Assembly (NCBI GenBank): GCA_003576905.1
Contig: QEVG01000013.1
Span: 1 to 64,000 of the forward strand
Direction of reading: 5' to 3'
Length of the DNA stretch: 64,000 nt
DNA from: Planctomycetota bacterium
Lineage (GTDB): Bacteria; Planctomycetota; Phycisphaerae; UBA1845; UTPLA1
Positions 26,500-35,338 of the stretch are shown here, piece after piece (positions within the stretch are counted from its first letter, which is position 1; each line of letters starts with the position of its first letter). The notes below the pieces were generated by a model. That model was not told where the DNA came from and searched no databases. It saw only the letters and a program-made list of their open reading frames with translations. The translations under genes and the position numbers were made by a program.

Positions 26500-28233
26500 C
26501 TACGGCGGGGGTGGGTGGAAATCGACCGCCGCAGCCCCCGGAGCCGCATCGCGCGGCCGCCACAGCTCAACGCCGCCGATGCGCGCTGCCGGCTCGTAAC
26601 GCTCGACTACGAACCGCCTGACGGCGTCGTCCGCGAGTTCGGATCCACCGGGCAGAATCACAAGTCGAGGCAGTCTCGGCTGGGCACGCACTTCGTCGAT
26701 CATTTTCTTCCGGAGCTCCGGAGTATTGCAGTGTGAAAGGAAGTGAAACCGCGAAGGACAGCGCCGCTCGGCGAGGAAATAGACGAGTCCCTGGTCGGAC
26801 AGGTCCAGGAGAAAATCGTCCGGGTCACTGTAGGCGTGGATGTAATCAACAATCGCGCGCAATTCGCCTTCCTGCCTTGGAGGGATGCGCACGCGCCCCA
26901 CGCGGGGCATGCTCGATGCAATCAGCGGCTCGTCTCCCTTGCGCAGGTGGCTCGGCAACAGGCGGGACTCGCGCCCCAGCATCCGGCCGACAGAGCCGCC
27001 CTCGCCGAAATCTATCAGCGCAGCGCATGCGAGCAGCGGGGCGATTCCAGCCGCACAGAAGGTGAGCCGTTTGGCTCGCGGCATTTCTGTCAGCGCAGTC
27101 AGCCACGCGCCGACAAAGAGAAAGAACGGCCCGGACGCGTACGCCAGGTGCCAGATGTCCGCCCGCGAGACGACGCTCGACCAGAACATGGACCCGAACA
27201 GGCTGGTTAACAGGAGTGCGGATCGGCGCTCGGGGTCGCTGCCTGATCGCGCGCGGATCGATACGACGGCCCCGACTGCGAAGAGCAGCGGAATGGCATA
27301 AAAGAGCATCAGCAACCCGCCGTTGAAGTGCAGGTTTTCCAGGAGGGATGCCTCCGCCGCCCATTTCGGAACGGGATACGTACTGCGCCATACTTCGCCC
27401 CGGTTCAGAACCTGAATACGGAGGTTCTCGGCTACGTCGCGAAATACGCCGGCGCCAAGGCACGCCAGAAGCGCCGGCGCAATCACCAGCCCCATGCCGA
27501 GCAGCAGGAATCGAACATGCGTTCGGGCGGGAGACGGTATTTCGTACCATCGTCGTCGGGGCGTACGCGGGTCCAGGGCGAGCCAGACAAGCGCTGCCGC
27601 CGCGGCGTATATACCGGTTTCAATGCTGTAGAGCATGGCCAGACCGATCAGAGCGCCGGCAAGTACCAGCCACGCGCGCCGCCGGCCATGCAGGTGACAC
27701 GCCAGGGAGGCGAGGCCAAGGTAGGCGAACAAGGGCCGCTCGCTCACTTCGTAAAGCGAAACCGCCGTCAAACCTGCCACGAGAGCGATGGCCCAGTTCG
27801 CGCGAAACAGCGTAGCGCCCGCGACGATAAGCCCGGCGGCGCCCAGCGCCGGCAACAGTCCCTGATAGACGTAGGCGTTTCTTCCCGCGCGCCGGACGCT
27901 CTCGACCGATTCCCCCAGGAGCCGGCACGCGAGATAGGGTTTCACGACGTCCTCGCCCAGTCCATGCGGAACGAAGAAATCGCGATATGGAAGCGCGCCG
28001 CGCTTCAGCGCGTCGTAGTGTGCAAGCCGTTCGCCTTCGTGATAGAGGTCGAGCGGACCGTCGATGTCCGTATTGAGGGTAAGGCCAAAGGTCAGGGCCG
28101 CAAGCAGGAGGCCGATCGCGCGATAGGGCTTTACGGCCCGTCCCTTTCCTTCCAATGTATCGTCCGCGACGGCACGTTCTGCCGCTTCGGGTCGGGGGGC
28201 CGTGCTCGAGCTAGCTAAAGGTTGTCCGGCCAT
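26500..28233 (-). CDS. Polytopic membrane protein, putative glycosyltransferase or polymerase
   Basis: A 577-residue membrane protein with about 10-12 hydrophobic spans from residue 35 to 400 and a soluble C-terminal domain of about 170 residues. An N-terminal loop reads TDIDGPLDLYHEGERLAHYD, acidic residues in the first external loop as in GT-C enzymes. No signature is clear enough for a family name. The neighbour rmlD (9-nt gap) hints at work on a rhamnose-containing or related glycan. The extreme N-terminus is uncertain, since the first 30 residues look disordered. Confidence 0.6.
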   Translation of the reverse strand: MAGQPLASSSTAPRPEAAERAVADDTLEGKGRAVKPYRAIGLLLAALTFGLTLNTDIDGPLDLYHEGERLAHYDALKRGALPYRDFFVPHGLGEDVVKPYLACRLLGESVESVRRAGRNAYVYQGLLPALGAAGLIVAGATLFRANWAIALVAGLTAVSLYEVSERPLFAYLGLASLACHLHGRRRAWLVLAGALIGLAMLYSIETGIYAAAAALVWLALDPRTPRRRWYEIPSPARTHVRFLLLGMGLVIAPALLACLGAGVFRDVAENLRIQVLNRGEVWRSTYPVPKWAAEASLLENLHFNGGLLMLFYAIPLLFAVGAVVSIRARSGSDPERRSALLLTSLFGSMFWSSVVSRADIWHLAYASGPFFLFVGAWLTALTEMPRAKRLTFCAAGIAPLLACAALIDFGEGGSVGRMLGRESRLLPSHLRKGDEPLIASSMPRVGRVRIPPRQEGELRAIVDYIHAYSDPDDFLLDLSDQGLVYFLAERRCPSRFHFLSHCNTPELRKKMIDEVRAQPRLPRLVILPGGSELADDAVRRFVVERYEPAARIGGVELWRPRDAAPGAAAVDFHPPPP

Positions 28234-28272
28234 GACCCACCGGGTTGCGCATTGCCAAACCGCTTCGACGCA

Positions 28273-29184
28273 TCACGCGGGGCGCGCTGCCGGCGGCCAG
28301 ATCGTCCGCAGCGCGGTGAGTATGGTTCGCGTCGCGGCGGATTTGTTAAGCGTATAGAAGTGAATCCCCGGCGCTCCGCGGTTCATGAGGTCGAAGCACT
28401 GTGCCGCCGCATAGGCGACGCCCTGGCTCAGTACCGCGTCCTCGTTGTCCTTCAGGCGGTCCAGTTCCCTCAACAGACTCTCGGGAATGCTTGCCCCGCA
28501 CATCTGCGTGAAGCGGCGCACCTGGTCCACGTTTGTGATCGGCATGATGCCGGGAATGATCGGCACCCCGATCCCCGCCGACCGGGCGCGCGCGACGAAG
28601 TTGAAGTACGCGTTGTTGTCGAAAAAGAGCTGGGTGATCAGGAATTCCGCCCCGGCGTCGATCTTCTGTTGAAGATTCTTCAGGTCGCGGTCCAGGTCCC
28701 GCCGTCCGTCCGGGCCCACGCATTCCAGGTGTCCTTCGGGGTAACATGCGCCGCCGATGCAGATGCCGGGGTGCGCCTGTTTGATGAATGCCGCAAGCTC
28801 GCTGGCGTGACGGAATCCGCCTTCGACGGCCGTAAAGGCGGATTCGCCCTTGGGTGGATCGCCGCGGAGTGCCAGGATGTTATCCACTCCCGCCGAGCGC
28901 AGCCGGTCCACGACCTGTGCGATCTCCTCGCGCGTTGATCCCACGCAGGTCAGGTGGGCCATGGCTTCGAAGCCGTAGTGCCGCTGTATTTCGCCGACCA
29001 GCTCGATCGTTCGGTCGCGCGTGCTTCCGCCCGCGCCGTAGGTGACGGATACGTAGGACGGAGCCAGGTCGCGAAGCGCCCGAATCGAGTCGCGCAACTG
29101 CTCGAGTCCCGCGTCGGTCTTGGGCGGGAAAAACTCAAACGAGAAACAGGGCCGGCCGGTCGAAAGACGTTCGCGGATTCTCAT
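28273..29184 (-). CDS. metF: Methylenetetrahydrofolate reductase
   Basis: A 303-residue flavoprotein covering the single MetF domain. It has FSFEFFPPKTDAGLEQL, YVSVTYGAGGSTRDRT, HLTCVGSTREEIAQV, LALRGDPPKGES, then FLITQLFFDNNAYFNF and IPGIMPI. It reduces 5,10-methylene-THF to 5-methyl-THF for methionine synthesis. I take the ATG at 29184 (MRIRERL); the frame runs 17 codons further. No strong ribosome site is seen. There is a 39-nt gap to the preceding plus-oriented reading region and no obvious operon. Confidence 0.95.
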   Translation of the reverse strand: MRIRERLSTGRPCFSFEFFPPKTDAGLEQLRDSIRALRDLAPSYVSVTYGAGGSTRDRTIELVGEIQRHYGFEAMAHLTCVGSTREEIAQVVDRLRSAGVDNILALRGDPPKGESAFTAVEGGFRHASELAAFIKQAHPGICIGGACYPEGHLECVGPDGRRDLDRDLKNLQQKIDAGAEFLITQLFFDNNAYFNFVARARSAGIGVPIIPGIMPITNVDQVRRFTQMCGASIPESLLRELDRLKDNEDAVLSQGVAYAAAQCFDLMNRGAPGIHFYTLNKSAATRTILTALRTIWPPAARPA

Positions 29185-29285
29185 CGTGCCCGGAAATATA
29201 AGCGAGGATCGTCTTCGACGCCAAAGCGGTCGCACTCGATCGCCCGGAAACCGGCGTACTCGGCCGCCCGGCCGGAAATCGGAAG

Positions 29286-30029
29286 CTACTCCTTCTTCTC
29301 CGGCTTGGCGCGATTCTCCTTTTTGATCTTTTCCGCCAGCGGCGAATCATCGGGAATCGGCTTTTCCAATGCCTCTTCGACTTCCCGCATGAGCTTTTCC
29401 GCGTCGGGAGCGACCCGCGGCTCAAACCGCCCGATCACTTTTCCATTGCGGTCGATCAGGAACTTATTGAAGTTCCATTTGATCTCGCCGCCGTGCTTAT
29501 GATCGGCGTCCTTTGATGTCAGATATGCGAAGAGCGGGCAGATATCCTCCCCCTTGACCACGACCTTGGAGAACATCGGAAAGGTCACATTGTAGTTCTT
29601 CGAACAAAACGCCTTGATCTCCGTGTCGCTGCCCGGCTCCTGTCCGCCGAATTCATTGGCCGGGAAGCCGAGCACCAGGAAGCCCTTGTCCTTGTATTTG
29701 CTGTACAGTTCCTGAAGCCCCTTGTACTGCGGCGTCAGACCGCACTCCGACGCGACGTTTACCATCAGGATCACGTGGCCGTAGTACTGCCGCAAATCCT
29801 GTTCCTTGCCGTCGATGTCCTTCATCTTGAACTGAAGCGCGGGCATCTTGCTGTTCTCCGACATGCTCCGGGGCTTCGGCTTTTTTCGTGAAATGCCTCC
29901 CGGCGGGGGGAAATCCGACTCGCCGCCTGAATCGCCCATCGCGAGCGGTGTCATCGACGCGGCGGCAAAAAGTACGAGCGTTGCAAGGAGTGTGCCGTGT
30001 TGCCTGAGCGAGGACTTTCCGGTGGCCAT
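29286..30029 (-). CDS. Exported glutathione peroxidase-like thiol peroxidase
   Basis: A 247-residue protein with an N-terminal signal sequence (about residues 1-31) and a disordered linker. A full GPx fold of about 160 residues follows. The peroxidatic residue is Cys96 (NVASECGLTPQY), not selenocysteine. Gln130, Trp185 and Asn186 (KWNFNKF) complete the tetrad. Cys142 sits where the resolving Cys of thioredoxin-dependent members lies. It reduces peroxides in the periplasm. AGGAG lies 9 nt upstream of the ATG at 30029. A charged tail (KIKKENRAKPEKKE) ends the protein. Confidence 0.88.
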   Translation of the reverse strand: MATGKSSLRQHGTLLATLVLFAAASMTPLAMGDSGGESDFPPPGGISRKKPKPRSMSENSKMPALQFKMKDIDGKEQDLRQYYGHVILMVNVASECGLTPQYKGLQELYSKYKDKGFLVLGFPANEFGGQEPGSDTEIKAFCSKNYNVTFPMFSKVVVKGEDICPLFAYLTSKDADHKHGGEIKWNFNKFLIDRNGKVIGRFEPRVAPDAEKLMREVEEALEKPIPDDSPLAEKIKKENRAKPEKKE

Positions 30030-30164
30030 GATGTGCATCTCCTGTAAGGGTGACCTGCGGCTCGAAACGATTTGACGGGATGATAGCCGCCGGCACGGCA
30101 ACAGTCACCCCGCGAAGGCCCGCGGCTTTTGACACCTCCGGCCGTGCAGGCTAAGTTCCCCACC

Positions 30165-30914
30165 GTGAATGCCGTGGCCGTCATCCCTGCCAGATATGCG
30201 TCGACCCGCCTGCCCGGAAAGCCGCTGCTCAAGGAGACGGGCAAGTACCTCATTCAACACGTTTGCGAACAGGCGGCGAAGGCCCGCCGGATTCGATCGG
30301 TCATTGTCGCTACCGATGATGACCGAATCGCGGAGGCGGTCCGGTCGTTCGGCGGTCAGGTCGAGTTGACCCGTGCGGACCACCTCAGCGGAACCGACCG
30401 CGTCGCCGAAGTGGCCTCACGCATCGATGCGGACATTCTGGTGAATGTCCAGGGCGACGAGCCGGAGATCGAACCGGCCGGCATTGATCGCGTTGTTGAG
30501 CTGTTGGATGGCTGCGAGGATGTATCCATCGCGACCCTGGCGTGCCCTTTCGCGGCCGGAGTCAACCCAGCCGATCCGAACGCGGTCAAGGCGGTGGTTG
30601 ATCGGCGGGGGAGGGCGATGTATTTCTCGCGCTCCCTCGTGCCGTACCCTCGCGAAGCGGCCGGACAGGTCATCGATCCGTCGCGCTGGCTGCTGCATAT
30701 CGGTATTTACGGCTACCGGCACAGCACGCTTTTGGAGTTGGCCCGGCTTTCGCCGACGCCTCTCGAGCAATGCGAGAAGCTCGAGCAGTTGCGATTCCTC
30801 GAAAACGGTTATGCAATTTCCGTGGGAATCGTCGAGCGCGCGGCGGTCGGCATTGACACCCCCGACGATTATGCCGCGTTTGTGGCACGGTTCCGCGTGC
30901 GGCACAAGCCGTAA
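30165..30914 (+). CDS. kdsB: 3-deoxy-manno-octulosonate cytidylyltransferase
   Basis: A 249-residue nucleotidyltransferase with the KdsB order: AVIPARYASTRLPGKPL, TRADHLSGTDRVAEVA, ILVNVQGDEPEI, YFSRSLVPYPRE, LHIGIYGYR and SPLEQCEKLEQLRFLE. It activates Kdo as CMP-Kdo for lipopolysaccharide core synthesis, which implies an outer membrane. I choose the GTG at 30165 because it places the N-terminus as in other KdsB proteins; a TTG at 30129 is possible. It converges on coaB with a 31-nt gap. Confidence 0.93.
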   Translation: MNAVAVIPARYASTRLPGKPLLKETGKYLIQHVCEQAAKARRIRSVIVATDDDRIAEAVRSFGGQVELTRADHLSGTDRVAEVASRIDADILVNVQGDEPEIEPAGIDRVVELLDGCEDVSIATLACPFAAGVNPADPNAVKAVVDRRGRAMYFSRSLVPYPREAAGQVIDPSRWLLHIGIYGYRHSTLLELARLSPTPLEQCEKLEQLRFLENGYAISVGIVERAAVGIDTPDDYAAFVARFRVRHKP

Positions 30915-30945
30915 GCCCTGGAGCAGCGCCGCGCTCCGACGTCTC

Positions 30946-31590
30946 TCAGCTGCGGCGTTTCTTGGCCTTCAGAGCGTGCATGGACTCAAGCGCTCGGATT
31001 ATCCTCCGCGCAATTGCCGACTTATGGTCGGCCGGCCACGACTGCCACGTGCCCCCACGCGCCAGGTATTCGAACCGGGCGGCCTTGGATCCGATGTTCC
31101 CCGGACCGTTGAGCAGAATGGCGTCGCAGTTTTTCCGGACAAGCTTGCTTTCAGCATGACGGCGGCCGTCGTGATCCTCCAGCGCAAAGGCGATGGTCAG
31201 CCGCGAACCCTTCACTCGACCGAGCGTCGCGGCGATGTCCGGCGTCGGAACAAGACGCAGTAGCCTTGACACCTTCGCCTTGGGGAGCTTTCGATCCGCG
31301 CGCCGCGCAGGTCGCCAGTCGCACACCGCAGCGGTGAATATCGCCGCGTCCGCCCGCCGAAATGCCCGCCGCGCCGCCCCAAGCATCTCTTCGGCCGTCT
31401 CCACTCGGATTATGCGGGTACCCGCGGGCGACTCCACCTCCACAGGGCCGCTCACCAGGGTGACGTCGTGCCCGCGTTCGGCGGCTGCGCGTGCGATGGC
31501 ATAGCCCATTCGCCCGGAGGAGGGGTTTGAAATGAACCGAATCGTGTCGAGGTATTCGCGCGTCGGCCCGGCTGTGATGACGATGTTCAT
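30946..31590 (-). CDS. coaB: Phosphopantothenate-cysteine ligase (stand-alone CoaB)
   Basis: A 214-residue protein equal to the C-terminal half of Dfp/CoaBC. It has MNIVITAGPTREYLDTIRFI, SNPSSGRMGYAIA, FTAAVCDWRP and KLVRKNCDAILLNGPG. It joins cysteine to 4'-phosphopantothenate in coenzyme A synthesis. GGAG lies about 5 nt before this ATG. The frame is in phase with coaC upstream and is separated from it by one TAG codon and a 24-codon basic linker, so the pair looks like a split coaBC. It ends the pheA-to-coaB gene run. Confidence 0.88.
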   Translation of the reverse strand: MNIVITAGPTREYLDTIRFISNPSSGRMGYAIARAAAERGHDVTLVSGPVEVESPAGTRIIRVETAEEMLGAARRAFRRADAAIFTAAVCDWRPARRADRKLPKAKVSRLLRLVPTPDIAATLGRVKGSRLTIAFALEDHDGRRHAESKLVRKNCDAILLNGPGNIGSKAARFEYLARGGTWQSWPADHKSAIARRIIRALESMHALKAKKRRS

Positions 31591-31659
31591 CTTGCTCCGC
31601 GAGGGGCCATTTCGCCGGACTCGGGTCTTCCTGCGAGAGCTTGCCACGGGGATACCTCG

Positions 31660-32271
31660 CTACCTCGATTTTGACCGGGGCGGCGACTGCTTCAGAAGCG
31701 AAATGGACTCGGCAAGGATCTGCAGCGGCTCGGCCATTCGGCCCGCGCCGATCGTTCGGCAGGCCAGCCAGCCCTCGCCTGGCGCGACCATTCGGTACCC
31801 GAGCGACACGAGCTTTTTCAGGTTGGCCTGAACGATCGGGTTTTGCCACATTCTCGTATTCATCGCGGGCGCAAGAAGCACAGGGCAATCGGCGGACATG
31901 ACCATCGTCGAGACGAGGTCGTCCGCAAGGCCGCCGGCGATACGGCCGATCGTATTGGCGGTGGCCGGCGCGATGACAAACATGTCTGCGCGCTCGGTCA
32001 GGTTCAAGTGCTGTGGATCGTGGTAGTTTTCGGAATGCCAGAGGTCCGTAAAGACCTGCCGGGCGGTGAGCGATTCAAACGTAAGCGGCGTGATGAATTT
32101 CTGGGCGGCCGCCGTCATGGCCACGGTAACGCCGGCGCCGCGCTGCACCAGGGCGGAAACCAGCGAAGCAACCTTGTACGCCGCGATGCCCCCGCACACG
32201 CCGACGACGACCTCGTAACCGGCGAGTTCCGAGGGGTCGGGCCGCGGATTCTCAGGCGTCGGATTCGTCAC
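31660..32271 (-). CDS. coaC: Phosphopantothenoylcysteine decarboxylase (stand-alone CoaC)
   Basis: A 203-residue HFCD-type flavoprotein. It shows VGVCGGIAAYKVASLV, the catalytic His88 region HLNLTERAD, the substrate clamp APAMNTRMWQNP, and CRTIGAGRM with Cys171. It decarboxylates 4'-phosphopantothenoylcysteine. In most bacteria this is the N-terminal half of CoaBC; here it stops at TAG (31660-31662), in frame with coaB. Its start overlaps the end of rpoZ by 20 nt. Confidence 0.9.
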   Translation of the reverse strand: MTNPTPENPRPDPSELAGYEVVVGVCGGIAAYKVASLVSALVQRGAGVTVAMTAAAQKFITPLTFESLTARQVFTDLWHSENYHDPQHLNLTERADMFVIAPATANTIGRIAGGLADDLVSTMVMSADCPVLLAPAMNTRMWQNPIVQANLKKLVSLGYRMVAPGEGWLACRTIGAGRMAEPLQILAESISLLKQSPPRSKSR

Positions 32272-32473
32272 GGTTGGCTTCCGCGATCATGCCTTCGAGC
32301 TTGCCGTCCATGATCTCCTTCATGACGATCTCCATGGGCGTCATTTTGCCCGGCTCGACCAGCGGGCGGCTGCCGAACATCAGTTCCTTCATGCGCTTTT
32401 GAATCAGCGCGGCCAGCTTGAACCGGCCGCCGACCTTCTTGATCAAATCTTCGTTCTTGAGTGCCTCAATCAT
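32252..32473 (-). CDS. rpoZ: RNA polymerase omega subunit
   Basis: A 73-residue protein with the omega pattern: an acidic first helix (MIEALKNEDLIKKVGGRFKL), then AALIQKRMKEL, then a PLVEPGKMTPMEIVMKEI segment. It helps assemble and stabilise beta' in RNA polymerase. Its place between gmk and coaC is the common bacterial order gmk-rpoZ-coaBC, which supports the call. It overlaps coaC by 20 nt. Confidence 0.88.
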   Translation of the reverse strand: MIEALKNEDLIKKVGGRFKLAALIQKRMKELMFGSRPLVEPGKMTPMEIVMKEIMDGKLEGMIAEANRDESDA

Positions 32474-32508
32474 CGCGTCAATACCTCACTGACCGAATGG
32501 CGCCGGCG

Positions 32509-33081
32509 TCAGTCCGGCGCGACCACTTTCTCGTAGATCCTCTTGACTGTTCGCTCCAGATCGTCGTTGATAACGAAATCGTCATAGCAACCGGCGTCCA
32601 TCGCGTACCGAATCTCGCCGTCCGCCTTTTCAAGCCGCCTGCGAATCGTCTCGGCGTCGTCCGTCTGGCGCCCCTCGATTCGCCGGCGCTGCTCCTCCGC
32701 TGTCGGCGGCAGGAGGAAAAACGCCCGGGCATCCGGCATCTTTGAGCGGACCTGGATGCAGCCCTGGATGTCGATCTCCAGGATGATCGTGCGTCCCTGG
32801 GCGACCGCATCCTGAACGGCCTTCAAGGGCGTGCCGTACATGTGGCCATAGACCTGGGCACACTCCAGCAGTCCGCCGCCGGAACGCAATCGCTCAAATT
32901 CCTCCAGCGTGACGAAATCATAGTCGCGCGCCATTCGCTCGCCCGGCCGCGGCTTGCGCGTCGTCACCGACACGCTGAATTCGGCGGGCAGCATCTCGCA
33001 GAGCCGGTGGCAGACGGTCGATTTTCCCACGCCGCTGGGCCCGCTGATCACGATCACTTTTCCTCTTTTGGTCGCGTCCAT
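32509..33081 (-). CDS. gmk: Guanylate kinase
   Basis: A 190-residue P-loop kinase. It has GPSGVGKST (residues 14-22), SVTTRKPRPGERMARDYDFV, the GMP-binding YGHMYGTP, ILEIDIQG, and a late RRRLEKADGEI (lid). It phosphorylates GMP to GDP. The length is close to the family norm of about 200. I take the ATG at 33081 (MDATKRGK), although the ribosome site is weak; the longer frame to 33207 overlaps yicC and is excluded. It lies 35 nt before rpoZ. Confidence 0.93.
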   Translation of the reverse strand: MDATKRGKVIVISGPSGVGKSTVCHRLCEMLPAEFSVSVTTRKPRPGERMARDYDFVTLEEFERLRSGGGLLECAQVYGHMYGTPLKAVQDAVAQGRTIILEIDIQGCIQVRSKMPDARAFFLLPPTAEEQRRRIEGRQTDDAETIRRRLEKADGEIRYAMDAGCYDDFVINDDLERTVKRIYEKVVAPD

Positions 33082-33127
33082 GCCTGCCAGGTGTCGGATG
33101 CCGCCCGCGCCAAAGGCGGACGGCGGG

Positions 33128-34009
33128 TTACTCCACGTTCTGTACCTGCTCCTTGATCCGGTCGATCGCGGCCTTGATTTCCACCACGTGCCGCGAGACC
33201 ACGGCATCGCTGGCCTTGCTCCCGATCGTGTTCGCCTCCCGCAACATTTCCTGCGCGAGGAAGTCGAGCTTGCGGCCAGTTTCTTCCGGCGCGGCGCACA
33301 ACTCCGCGAACTGGTCCAGATGGCTGGCGAGCCGGGAAAGCTCCTCGTTTACGTCGCACCGCTCGGCAAAGATCGCAACCTCGCGCACAAGCGCCTCTTG
33401 ATCGAGCTCCACGCTGGACGTATCCATGAGCTGCTGAACACGTCCGCGGAGGCGTTTGTGGTACTCCTCGACCACGACCGGTGCCCGCTCGGCGACCTGT
33501 GCGATTCGGTCGCGGATGCCGGCGCACTGCTCTGCAAGGTCGCGCTCAAGGGCGACGCCTTCCAAGCGGCGCATCTCGATCAGCCGGGTAATCGCCTCGT
33601 CAGTGATCCGTTGTACGACCTTGAGCTGCCCGGTCAGAATTTCCTCATCCATCTCGATGGGTTCGCAGACGCCGGGGAAATCCAGCAGGCCCGCCACGTC
33701 TATCGAAGCCAGCTTGTGTTGCTCCGCGACCTGTGTCAGCACCGAAAGATACCGGCCGATCGCCGCCCGGTTGATCTCCACGGATGCAGGGGCGTTCTCG
33801 TCTTTGACCTTGAGCGTGTAACTGATACTTCCGCGTCCCAGCCGGGCCCGAAGCTGACGATCGACTTCTCCCTCGAACCGTTGAAGGTGCTCCGGGATCT
33901 TGATCGACGCCTTGAAGTAGCGGTTATTCACGCTGCGAATCTCGACGCGGTACGAGACGCCGTTTTCGCAGGCCTCCCCCGCGCCGAAACCCGTCATGCT
34001 CAAAATCAT
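33128..34009 (-). CDS. YicC/YloC family endoribonuclease
   Basis: A 293-residue protein of the YicC family. It begins ILSMTGFGAGEA, with VEIRSVNNRYFKASIKIPEHL at 20-45 and the conserved end LDFLAQEMLREANTIGSKASD. Family members from E. coli and B. subtilis have been reported as RNA endonucleases. The neighbour gmk is a common partner gene. The ATG at 34009 is supported by GGAG 6 nt upstream. It lies 18 nt from secG. Confidence 0.9.
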   Translation of the reverse strand: MILSMTGFGAGEACENGVSYRVEIRSVNNRYFKASIKIPEHLQRFEGEVDRQLRARLGRGSISYTLKVKDENAPASVEINRAAIGRYLSVLTQVAEQHKLASIDVAGLLDFPGVCEPIEMDEEILTGQLKVVQRITDEAITRLIEMRRLEGVALERDLAEQCAGIRDRIAQVAERAPVVVEEYHKRLRGRVQQLMDTSSVELDQEALVREVAIFAERCDVNEELSRLASHLDQFAELCAAPEETGRKLDFLAQEMLREANTIGSKASDAVVSRHVVEIKAAIDRIKEQVQNVE

Positions 34010-34027
34010 GAATCGCTCCAAGGACCC

Positions 34028-34495
34028 TTATTGTCCTGAACCCGCGGGCGGAGTCGTCGGCTGCTGCGCCGGCGCCGGTTCGGCGGGCGCCGCCGGAGAC
34101 GGACTTGCCGGTTGAGCCGGAGTCGCCGTGCCTTCGGTGGGCGTCGCAGGCGCCGGACTGGCCGGTACCGAATCCGGAGCCGCGTCGCCGGCAGGGCCTG
34201 GCTCGGGAGCAATCTGGGGCGTGGGCGTCGCGCCGATCTTCTCTGGCACAAACACGTACACGCCGATGACCGACAGACCGAGGAAAAGCGCCGTAAAGGC
34301 CACGGTGATCCACGTCAGGAAGTCTCCGGTCTTTGTGCCGAAGGCGGTATGTCCGCCGACTCCGCCGAACGCGCCCGAAAGTCCCGAGCCGCGGTTTTTC
34401 TGAAGCAGGACCAGGCCCATCAGCATCACCGAGACGCCGACGAGCAGAATCGTCACGATCGTTGTTCCAACTGTTGCGAGCACCATGGGGGTCAT
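34028..34495 (-). CDS. secG: Preprotein translocase subunit SecG with long Pro/Ala-rich tail
   Basis: A 155-residue protein. Residues 1-30 and 55-82 are the two SecG membrane spans around LLQKNRGSGLSGAFGG, the family signature in the cytoplasmic loop. After residue 90 comes an extension of about 65 residues made mostly of Pro, Ala, Thr and Glu. That makes it about twice the usual SecG length of 70-110, and the tail is probably disordered and extracytoplasmic. SecG helps the SecYEG channel. An AGAGGA site lies 8 nt before the ATG. Confidence 0.9.
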   Translation of the reverse strand: MTPMVLATVGTTIVTILLVGVSVMLMGLVLLQKNRGSGLSGAFGGVGGHTAFGTKTGDFLTWITVAFTALFLGLSVIGVYVFVPEKIGATPTPQIAPEPGPAGDAAPDSVPASPAPATPTEGTATPAQPASPSPAAPAEPAPAQQPTTPPAGSGQ

Positions 34496-34508
34496 ACGAA
34501 GTTTCCTC

Positions 34509-35309
34509 TTAATGGCATCTGGCCTGAATGCACCCGTCGATTATGGCGGCAAAGTCAGCCGCCTTGAGACTTGCCCCGCCGACGAGCGCGCCGTCCACGT
34601 CGGGGCACTTCATGAGCGTCAAGGCATTGTCCGGCTTTACGCTGCCGCCGTACTGAATACGCATGCGCTCCGCCGCATCCCGGCCGAACCGCTCGGCGAG
34701 GCGGCCGCGAATATGGCGGTGCGCTTCCTGGGCCTGTTCCGGCGTTGCGTTCCGACCGGTTCCGATCGCCCAGACCGGCTCATAGGCGATTACAATATCC
34801 ATCGAGGCGGCGGGGTCGACTCCGGCCAGACTGCCCGCGAGCTGGCGAGTCAGCACATCCTCGGCTCGGCCTTTGTCTCGTTCCTCCAGCGTTTCGCCGA
34901 CGCAGACGATGGGAATCATCCCGGCAGCGAGAACCGCCCGGCACTTCGCCGCAACCATCTCATCCGACTCGCCCGCAACGCGACCATCCGGGCCCTTGGG
35001 ACCGATCGTGTGCCTTCGTTCGCTGTGCCCGAGGATGACGTAGGTGCAGCCGGTTTCCTTGATCATCTGTGGGGATATTTCGCCGGTGAACGCCCCCGAC
35101 TTTTCGGGATAACAGTTTTGCGCGCCCAATCTGATCGGCGAATCGGCGATAGCCCGTGCCATCGGAAACAGGTACACGGACGACGGACAGATCGCCACGT
35201 CGATCGGGGGCGCGGCCGGCAGGCGCGTGCGAAGTTCCGAGACGAGCGCCCGCGCGGACGGCAGGTCCAGGTTCATCTTCCAGTTGCCGGCAACGAAGGG
35301 TCGTCGCAT
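34509..35309 (-). CDS. tpiA: Triosephosphate isomerase
   Basis: A 266-residue TIM barrel. It has AGNWKMN with catalytic Lys11, ILGHSERR with His95, YEPVWAIGTG with catalytic Glu177, and the phosphate-binding IQYGGSVKPDN. It interconverts dihydroxyacetone phosphate and glyceraldehyde 3-phosphate in glycolysis. Length and motifs are fully normal. It lies between pheA (29-nt gap) and secG (13-nt gap). Confidence 0.96.
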   Translation of the reverse strand: MRRPFVAGNWKMNLDLPSARALVSELRTRLPAAPPIDVAICPSSVYLFPMARAIADSPIRLGAQNCYPEKSGAFTGEISPQMIKETGCTYVILGHSERRHTIGPKGPDGRVAGESDEMVAAKCRAVLAAGMIPIVCVGETLEERDKGRAEDVLTRQLAGSLAGVDPAASMDIVIAYEPVWAIGTGRNATPEQAQEAHRHIRGRLAERFGRDAAERMRIQYGGSVKPDNALTLMKCPDVDGALVGGASLKAADFAAIIDGCIQARCH

Positions 35310-35338
35310 GTCGCGTGCTACCTCTCTCTTTTCCGGGC

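Noticed and set aside
29286..30029. Selenocysteine glutathione peroxidase
   Set aside because: The active-site codon encodes Cys (Cys96), and no SECIS-like element is needed.
30908..30945. Bidirectional terminator between kdsB and coaB
   Set aside because: A 5-bp GGAGC/GCTCC hairpin exists near 30918-30935, but it is short and has no T run on either strand.
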